From NCBI RefSeq assembly GCF_026340305.1, contig NZ_JAPEPI010000002.1, forward strand, positions 3,472,001 through 3,536,000: a stretch of DNA of 64,000 bases, given 5' to 3'. Made by a program: the position numbers and the translations under genes. A model generated the notes under the pieces. That model saw only the letters and a list, made by a program, of their open reading frames with translations. It was not told the DNA's origin and did not search any database. The DNA comes from Streptomyces sp. NBC_01381. Lineage in GTDB: Bacteria > Actinomycetota > Actinomycetes > Streptomycetales > Streptomycetaceae. Of the stretch, positions 58,719 to 64,000 are shown piece after piece; the first letter of the stretch is position 1, and every line of letters begins with the position of its first letter.

Positions 58719-59930
58719 TTACCAGAAGTCGGGCAGGCTGTAGCGGTAGGTGTTGGTCTGGTGCCAGTAGTGGTTGCCGTCGACCCAGGCGGCCACGCCG
58801 CGCAGGAAGCGCTGCACACTCGGGACGGGGCAGGCGGCGGCCAGAGCCGCGGCTTCGGCCTCGAAGTCGTGCATGAGGTCGTTGTGGACCTCGACCGCCT
58901 TCAGATAGGCGTCCTGGTCGGAGAGGCCCTCCCGCTCGGCGATCACGACCGGCAGGTTCAAGTGCACGCCAGGAGCGTCGAGTTCCTTGGTGTACGAGTA
59001 CAGGTCGTTGACGATGGTCGTCGCGTTCCCCGCGAGGGCGATGACCTTCTGCATGGCGGGCTGTGCGTGCAGGTCCGCCGGCAGTTCGTAGCCGCCGACG
59101 GTGTCGGTGATGGTGGGGCAGGGGCGGAAGTTGTTGAACTGGCGCATCGCCAGGTACTCCCACACTTCGGGTACGTGTTCCAGCTGGGCCCAGGCGGCTT
59201 CGGCGAGGTAGCCCAGGTGCAGCCGTGCCATGTCGTGCCGGAACCGGTCGGCCTGCGTGGCGCTGCCCGCCTGGACGAAGTACTCCATGGCGGAGCTGTA
59301 AGCGCGCCGGGGCGCGTCCGCGTGCAGGGACTTCGCCCACTGCGGCTGGTACTCCTGCGTCGTGTACAGGGGATCCAGGGCGGTGTGCGCGAGCAGAAGG
59401 CGTTCGCCGAGGCCGACGGGCGAGCCCCCGTGGTCCTCGCAGTAGCAGTCGTCCACCGCGTTCTCGGCCACCATCAGGCGGGTGGCGATCATCAGGTGGT
59501 CGACGGTGGGCGCGTCCGGATGGCAGGCGACCATGTAACGCCCCACGGAGAACCCGTCGAACTGTTCCTCCCAGTCATCGGGATAGAGGGAAACCTCGTC
59601 AAGGGCCCAGGACTTGATCCTGCGGCTGACCTCATCGACCCGCACCGGGTCGGGCTCGGGCACCGCGTGGAAGTAGAGCCCCGGGATCGGCGTGCCTTCC
59701 GCCGGAGCCACCGGTTCCGAAGCCGTCGGCGGTTCCGGAGGTGTCGGCGGCTCCTCCCGCAGCATCAGCCGCAGGCCCGCCGTGCCCAGGCCGCTGGGGC
59801 CGCGCAGGATCCGCTCCAGGCCGGCGCTCGGGGCAGGCGCCGCGGCTGCAGGGGCATCGAGGGGAGGCGGGCCGCCGATGGCGGCCTTGATGTCGCGGGC
59901 GCGGGCCGCGGCATCGGCGAGTACGTGCAT
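58719..59930 (-). CDS. 2-methylisoborneol synthase, terpene cyclase with cargo-type N-terminus
   Basis: A 403-residue terpene cyclase that makes 2-methylisoborneol from 2-methylgeranyl diphosphate. The Mg-binding motifs are DDCYCED (residues 160-166) and Asn308-Asp-Leu-Tyr-Ser312-x-x-x-Glu316. The cyclase domain covers about 85-403. Residues 1-84 are disordered-looking and rich in Pro and Ala, with GLERILRGPSGLGTAGLRLML (37-57) in their midst; this is the region reported to load the enzyme into an encapsulin shell in other Streptomyces. It lies between the shell gene and the methyltransferase gene; the family order is the same as SCO7699-7701. ATG 59930 is the start. Confidence 0.95.
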   Translation of the reverse strand: MHVLADAAARARDIKAAIGGPPPLDAPAAAAPAPSAGLERILRGPSGLGTAGLRLMLREEPPTPPEPPTASEPVAPAEGTPIPGLYFHAVPEPDPVRVDEVSRRIKSWALDEVSLYPDDWEEQFDGFSVGRYMVACHPDAPTVDHLMIATRLMVAENAVDDCYCEDHGGSPVGLGERLLLAHTALDPLYTTQEYQPQWAKSLHADAPRRAYSSAMEYFVQAGSATQADRFRHDMARLHLGYLAEAAWAQLEHVPEVWEYLAMRQFNNFRPCPTITDTVGGYELPADLHAQPAMQKVIALAGNATTIVNDLYSYTKELDAPGVHLNLPVVIAEREGLSDQDAYLKAVEVHNDLMHDFEAEAAALAAACPVPSVQRFLRGVAAWVDGNHYWHQTNTYRYSLPDFW

Positions 59931-59974
59931 CCATGGCTCCTTCGGGGGGTGGGCGGCCTCGCGGGCCGGGGCCG

Positions 59975-61387
59975 CTACCTGGGCCAGCGGGCGATCTGTA
60001 CGTTCTCCATCACGCCGACCGCGTCCGGCACGAGGATGGCGGCGGAGTAGTAGGTGCTGACGAGGTAGGACGTGATGGCTTTCTCGTCGACGCCCATGAA
60101 GCGGACCGACAGGCCCGGTTCGTACTCGTCCGGCAGACCGGTCTGATGCAGTCCGATGACGCCCTGGTTCTCCTCGCCGGTACGCATGCAGAGGATCGAG
60201 CTGGTCTTCTCCTTGGTGATCGGGATCTTGTTGCAGGGGAGGATCGGGACCCCGCGCCAGGCCGGGACCTGCTGGCCGCCGAGGTCGACGTGGTCCGGAT
60301 AGAGGCCGCGCGCGTTGAACTCACGTCCGATCGCGGCGATCGTCTTGGGGTGTGCGAGGAAGAACTTCGACCCGCGACGGCGGCAGAGCAGCTCGTCCAT
60401 GTCGTCCGGCGTCGGCGGACCCGAGTGCGTCTGGATGCGCTGCTTGAAGGCGGCGTTGTGGAGAAGCCCGAACTCCCGGTTGTTGATGAGCTCGTGCTCC
60501 TGGCGCTCGCGCAACGCCTCGACGGTGAGCCTGAGTTGCTCCTCGGTCTGGTTCATCGGCCCGTTGTAGAGGTCGGCGACCCTCGTGTGGATCCGCAGAA
60601 TGGTCTGGGCGACCGAGAGTTCGTACTCGCGCGGTTTCAGTTCGTAGTCGGCGAACGCGCCGGGCAGTTCATGCTCGCCGGTGTGGCCGGCCGACATCGC
60701 GATCTCCGCCTCGCCGCGATGGTTCTGCCGTTGGCGGGAGAGCGCCGCGAACTCCGCGAGGTGCTCCCGGAGGGTCGGCGCCTGGGCCAGGACGGCCGCG
60801 AAGTCGGCGCGTGACAGGGTCAGCAGGGTGCCCGAGGTCTCGGCGGTGGCGGTCTGCTCCCACCGGGCGTCCTCGTCGAGCAGGGCGTTCTCCCCGAACC
60901 GGTCGCCGTCGGCGAGTACGTCCAGGGCGACCTCGTCGTCGTAACTGCCCACGGTGGTCTGGTTGATGCGGCCGTGGGCGATCAGGTGCAGCTGGTCCGC
61001 GGGCGTCCCGCGCTCGACGAGGGTCTCACCGACCCGGAAGTCGCGCTGGACGCACCGATCGGCGATGGCGGTCAGCACCTCATCGTCGTCGAAGCCGCGC
61101 AGCAGGGCCAGTTCACCCAGTTCACGGGGGATCACCCGGACGTCCGAGCCGTCCTGCACGAACTCCACGGTCCCGTCGCCGACCGTGTAGGTCAGCCGAC
61201 GGTTCACCCGGTAGGCGCCGCCCTTGGTCTCCACCCAGGGGAGCATCCGCAGCAGCCAGCGGGAGGTGATCTCCTGCATCTGCGGGGCGGACTTGGTCGT
61301 GGTGGCGAGGTTGCGGGCAGCCGCAGTACCCAGGCTGGACTGCCGCGGCAGCTCCACTTGCGCTTCCGGGCTCGAGTCAACAGTCAT
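59975..61387 (-). CDS. Family 2B encapsulin shell protein with cyclic nucleotide-binding domain (EshA-like)
   Basis: A 470-residue shell-forming protein. A short N-terminal arm (residues 1-50), a first shell element, an inserted cyclic nucleotide-binding domain at about 95-200 (RVGETLVERGTPADQLHLIAHGRI, then LDVLADGDRFGENALLDE), and the HK97-type shell core at about 220-470 (LYNGPMNQTEEQLRLTVEALRERQEHELINN, GQQVPAWRGVPILPCNKIPI, ENQGVIGLHQTG) fit the family 2B type. Shells of this family hold the MIB synthase encoded next to it. The CNB domain might respond to a nucleotide. It is the first gene of the operon: AAGGAG lies 10 bases before ATG 61387. Confidence 0.93.
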   Translation of the reverse strand: MTVDSSPEAQVELPRQSSLGTAAARNLATTTKSAPQMQEITSRWLLRMLPWVETKGGAYRVNRRLTYTVGDGTVEFVQDGSDVRVIPRELGELALLRGFDDDEVLTAIADRCVQRDFRVGETLVERGTPADQLHLIAHGRINQTTVGSYDDEVALDVLADGDRFGENALLDEDARWEQTATAETSGTLLTLSRADFAAVLAQAPTLREHLAEFAALSRQRQNHRGEAEIAMSAGHTGEHELPGAFADYELKPREYELSVAQTILRIHTRVADLYNGPMNQTEEQLRLTVEALRERQEHELINNREFGLLHNAAFKQRIQTHSGPPTPDDMDELLCRRRGSKFFLAHPKTIAAIGREFNARGLYPDHVDLGGQQVPAWRGVPILPCNKIPITKEKTSSILCMRTGEENQGVIGLHQTGLPDEYEPGLSVRFMGVDEKAITSYLVSTYYSAAILVPDAVGVMENVQIARWPR

Positions 61388-61852
61388 CGGGCGAGCTCTC
61401 CTTGGTCAGGGCGGTGGCGCCCGTATGCGGACGTCACCGGGCAAGAGGAGTGAAAAGGGGGTATACGAACGGGAATCCGGCCAGATCCAGAGGGAACACT
61501 AACGGCCGCTCGGCCGCCCGGAGCAAGGAAAGTCGCCGACATTAACTCGATACGATGATCGAGCGCGCGCGATGTTTGCGCAGGTACCGGCGGGATTAAG
61601 CCCCGATTGGCGGCGCGTTCCGGCGGGCTGCCGGTGGCCGGCGGGAGCGGGGCCGACCGGTCGAGAGGTCGCCGAAGTGCCGTAGAACCAGGCCGTCGTG
61701 GGTCATCGAGCCGCCCGCACGCCGCAGCAACCGTCCGTATGCGCAGGGTCACCTCTGCGTCACGGCGGCGGAAACGCGACACGGCTCCTCCGGGGAGGGG
61801 TACCGCTGGGGCGAAACTGCGATTAGTGCGGCTGAGAGGAACGGGATCCGTC
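61388..61852. promoter_or_regulatory. 465-base divergent intergenic region of the MIB operon and the FAD monooxygenase gene
   Basis: No gene is visible. It must hold the promoters for the shell gene (leftward) and the flavoprotein gene (rightward). A perfect inverted repeat CTCGAT-ACGATG-ATCGAG lies at 61546-61563, preceded by AT-rich ATTAA at 61541. A long reading frame on the minus strand over part of it has no recognisable domain. Confidence 0.5.
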
Positions 61853-63226
61853 ATGACCAAGATCCAGCAGAGTTCGTCGCCCGGCAGCCGCTGGGAGCGG
61901 GCCGTCGTCGTCGGTGGCGGGTACGCCGGTCTCGTCACCGCCCGCGTCCTGGCCGATCACTTCAGAGAGGTGCTCGTCCTGGAGCACGACCCGGTGCGGT
62001 CGGACACGGGCGTGCATCCCCACGTCCCGCAGGGCTACCACGCGCACGCGCTGCTCGCCCGGGGCGGCGAAGCGTTGGAGGCGCTCTTCCCGGGGCTGCG
62101 GGAGGAGCTCGCGGAACTGGGTGCGCCGGTCCTCGACTACGGCGAGCGGATGAGCTTTCTGCTGCCGACCGGCTATGCGCCGACCAACCCCGTGGGCGTG
62201 GCCATCCAGAGCCTCACGCGCGACGAGCTCGAACGGTGCCTGCGGCAAAGGGTGTTGGGCCTTCCGGCGGTGCGCGTGCTCCCGGCGACGCGCTGCGAGA
62301 CGGTGACGGCGAGCGCTCCCGGTCGCCTGGACCGGGTCCGCTACCGCACCGACGACGCCGACGGGTCCGAAGAAGTCACCGCGGACCTGGTCGTTGACAC
62401 CTCGGGTCGCTCCACCTCCGTCGACCGGTGGCTCACCGACGCACGGCTGCCGGTGTCCGCCAAGACCGTCATCAAGGCGAAGATCACCTACACCTCCGCG
62501 TGCTACGAACGCCCGCCGCAGGACCGGCAGGACTTCGACATCGCGTACCAGATGGCCTTCGCGCCCGACGTCCGGCGCGGCGGAGTCATCCTTGCCGTGG
62601 AGCGCGACCGCTGGATGTGCTCGCTGCTCGGCGTGGACGAGCACGTGCCGCCCACCGACGACGAGGGCTACCTCGACTTCGCCCACAGCCTCGCCAACCC
62701 CCGCCTCGCCGAACAGATCAAACGCGGCACCCGGCAAGGGGAGATCCACCGCTACACCAACCCCGGCAACGAGTGGCGCCTGCACCACAAGAACGCCCGC
62801 TGGCCCGAACGCCTGATCGCGGTGGGCGACTCCCTCTGTGTGTTCAACCCGGTGTACGGACAAGGGCTCACGGTCGCCGCGCTCGAAGCGGAGCTGCTCG
62901 GCCGACTGCTGCGCCGTCGGCGGGCCGACGCGGCCGGACTCGACGGCCTCAGCCGCGCCTACCAGCGCGCCGCGGCCCGTGTCATCAAGGTCCCCTGGAC
63001 CATGGCGACCAGCTCGGACCTGATGTGGGCACCCGCCGGACAGCCGCGGTCCGCACGCTTCGCCCAGTGGTACAACAAGCACGTCCTCGCCCTCGCCGTG
63101 CACGACCCGGGCGTGTGGGCCCGGTTCGTACGGGTCCTGAACATGACGGCCCCGCCCTCGCTGCTGTTCCGCCCGGCCGTGCTCGCCAAGGTGGTACGCC
63201 GCGCGCTCACGCGCCGCCGGATCTGA
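61853..63226 (+). CDS. FAD-dependent monooxygenase/epoxidase-like oxidoreductase
   Basis: A 457-residue flavoprotein of the group of aromatic hydroxylases/squalene-epoxidase-like enzymes. N-terminal FAD site AVVVGGGYAGLVTARVLADHF (residues 17-37), then HPHVPQGYHAHALLARGGEALEALFPG, the DG motif region DLVVDTSGRSTSVDRWL, and the GD motif ERLIAVGDSLCVFNPVYGQGLTVAALEA (near 320-347). It probably oxidises a hydrophobic substrate. It is divergent from the MIB operon with 465 bases between; a link to terpenoid modification is possible but unsupported. ATG 61853 is the start; the frame further upstream is without similarity. Confidence 0.88.
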   Translation: MTKIQQSSSPGSRWERAVVVGGGYAGLVTARVLADHFREVLVLEHDPVRSDTGVHPHVPQGYHAHALLARGGEALEALFPGLREELAELGAPVLDYGERMSFLLPTGYAPTNPVGVAIQSLTRDELERCLRQRVLGLPAVRVLPATRCETVTASAPGRLDRVRYRTDDADGSEEVTADLVVDTSGRSTSVDRWLTDARLPVSAKTVIKAKITYTSACYERPPQDRQDFDIAYQMAFAPDVRRGGVILAVERDRWMCSLLGVDEHVPPTDDEGYLDFAHSLANPRLAEQIKRGTRQGEIHRYTNPGNEWRLHHKNARWPERLIAVGDSLCVFNPVYGQGLTVAALEAELLGRLLRRRRADAAGLDGLSRAYQRAAARVIKVPWTMATSSDLMWAPAGQPRSARFAQWYNKHVLALAVHDPGVWARFVRVLNMTAPPSLLFRPAVLAKVVRRALTRRRI

Positions 63227-63325
63227 GGCGGCGTACCGCGAACTCCCCGAACCGGGCGAGCATTTCGGAGTGGGCGACGGTTCCCTCTCCGTGGCCCAGT
63301 CCCCGTGCCGCCACGCGCGGTGGCG

Positions 63326-63934
63326 TCAGCGCAGGACCGCCTCGCCCGTGCGGACGGCACGCATCGCGCGCTCGACGGTCTCCTCGTTCTCGCCGACCGG
63401 AGCCACGTAGTTGATGACGTCGCGCGCGGCGTCAGCGCCGAGCGTCCGGGCGATCACCCACGTGGCGAGATACTGCGAGGCCAGGCAGCCGCCCGCCGTC
63501 GCGATGTTCCCCTCGGCGTGGAACGGCGCGTCCAGGACGGTGACACCGCAGGCCTCGACAAAGGGCCGGCTCGTCATGTCCGTGCACGCGGGCATGGACT
63601 TCAGCAGCCCGAGCCGGGCGAGCACCAGCGCGCCGGAGCACTGCGCACCGATCAGCTGGCGCGAAGGGTCAAGGGGCAGCCTGGAGATCAGCCGGTCGTC
63701 GGCCACCACGTCGCGCGTCTTCACGCCGCTGCCGATCAGTACGACGTCGGCCTCGGTCACGAACTCCATGGGGCGCTGCCCGGTTGTCTCGACGCCGTTC
63801 ATCGAAGTGACCACCGGCGTCGGTGTCGTGATGAAGGCCTCCAAGCCGTCCTTTCGGCACCGATTGATCAGCGCGGAGGCGATGAAGCTGTCGAGTTCAT
63901 TGAATCCGTCAAAGGTGACCACGGCTACCTGCAT
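63326..63934 (-). CDS. DJ-1/PfpI family protein
   Basis: A 202-residue protein of the DJ-1/PfpI superfamily. The nucleophile elbow is IGAQCSGALVLARLG (Cys near residue 100), with the strand VAVVTFDGFNELDSFIASALINRC at the N-terminus and a conserved FVEACGVTVLDAPFHAEGNIATAGGCLASQYLATWVI block. Such proteins act as isonitrile hydratases, amidases or glyoxalases; none can be assigned. The start ATG 63934 has GGAG 7 bases upstream. It is convergent with the flavoprotein gene. Confidence 0.9.
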   Translation of the reverse strand: MQVAVVTFDGFNELDSFIASALINRCRKDGLEAFITTPTPVVTSMNGVETTGQRPMEFVTEADVVLIGSGVKTRDVVADDRLISRLPLDPSRQLIGAQCSGALVLARLGLLKSMPACTDMTSRPFVEACGVTVLDAPFHAEGNIATAGGCLASQYLATWVIARTLGADAARDVINYVAPVGENEETVERAMRAVRTGEAVLR

Positions 63935-64000
63935 GGCATCTCCTCGAAGTCCGGAACCGGCCTGGAGGTGCAGATTCTCAGGCGTGCTGCGCCCGGGAAC

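Noticed and set aside
57799..61387. 2-Methylisoborneol encapsulin operon as an undescribed system
   Set aside because: The gene set and its compartmentalisation are already known from other Streptomyces; listed as a finding for its value but not as new.
61384..61938. 184-codon minus-strand open frame in the MIB intergenic region
   Set aside because: No recognisable domain, atypical composition, and it overlaps the starts of both flanking genes.

Overview
This 64 kb window is high-GC DNA with many GTG starts and tightly packed or overlapping genes. The gene families point to a Streptomyces chromosome, probably an accessory arm region: 2-methylisoborneol (earthy odorant) synthesis, a SARP regulator, DUF574 methyltransferases, and many LysR, AraC and TetR regulators beside small enzymes. 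I see no rRNA, tRNA, CRISPR array, integrase or intact transposase. The species call is inferred from family knowledge, not from a search.

Layout. 1-4.2 kb is a dipeptide/oligopeptide-type ABC importer operon whose binding-protein gene is cut by the window edge. 4.3-11.6 kb holds mostly secreted proteins (PI-PLC-like, two beta-propellers, NAGPA-type glycosidase) plus an RsbW-like kinase and a DUF574 methyltransferase; the 10.5-11.6 kb propeller gene lies behind a strong DmdR/DtxR iron box. 11.8-18.1 kb has a LysR/EamA divergent pair, a YciO/Sua5 protein and an EamA-leucyl aminopeptidase-RidA-PhzF operon. 18.1-19.1 kb contains a decayed hydrolase/TetR pair. 19.3-21.4 kb is a DNA-alkylation repair run (Ogt, 2OG-Fe(II) oxygenase, Ada-type zinc domain), followed by a second DUF574 methyltransferase. 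23.6-32.8 kb includes two sulfite-oxidase-fold genes, an AraC/aldo-keto reductase pair, a LysR/class A beta-lactamase operon divergent from a penicillin-binding protein, a beta-propeller phytase and a Mop-domain regulator.

32.9-36.6 kb has an amidase, a nitrobindin-like protein and a long GAPDH. 36.7-41.6 kb is a sugar-catabolic island (two Gfo/Idh/MocA dehydrogenases, PmoA-like, cupin, sugar-binding lipoprotein) that is partly broken. 41.6-49.2 kb has a phosphoesterase, a LysR/NmrA pair, a dehalogenase-like hydrolase, a clpB relic, a SARP regulator and a ferredoxin-reductase-like flavoprotein. 49.4-53.7 kb holds secreted proteins, two frameshifted genes and three short tandem repeats at gene starts. 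53.7-57.7 kb has argG, an S28/S37-type peptidase and a GH16-like protein. 57.8-61.4 kb is the 2-methylisoborneol operon with an encapsulin shell gene. A FAD monooxygenase and a DJ-1/PfpI protein close the window.

Genes that look broken: an alpha/beta hydrolase and a TetR regulator (internal deletions with frame change), a PmoA gene (amber codon), a sugar-binding lipoprotein (lipobox Cys to Tyr, then truncation at a dispersed repeat), an ArsR regulator and a peptidoglycan-binding protein (single-base deletions in similar contexts), and an old clpB fragment. The most system-like locus is the 2-methylisoborneol encapsulin operon, which is already described. The less usual arrangements are the LysR-beta-lactamase/PBP module and the Ada-domain fusion.
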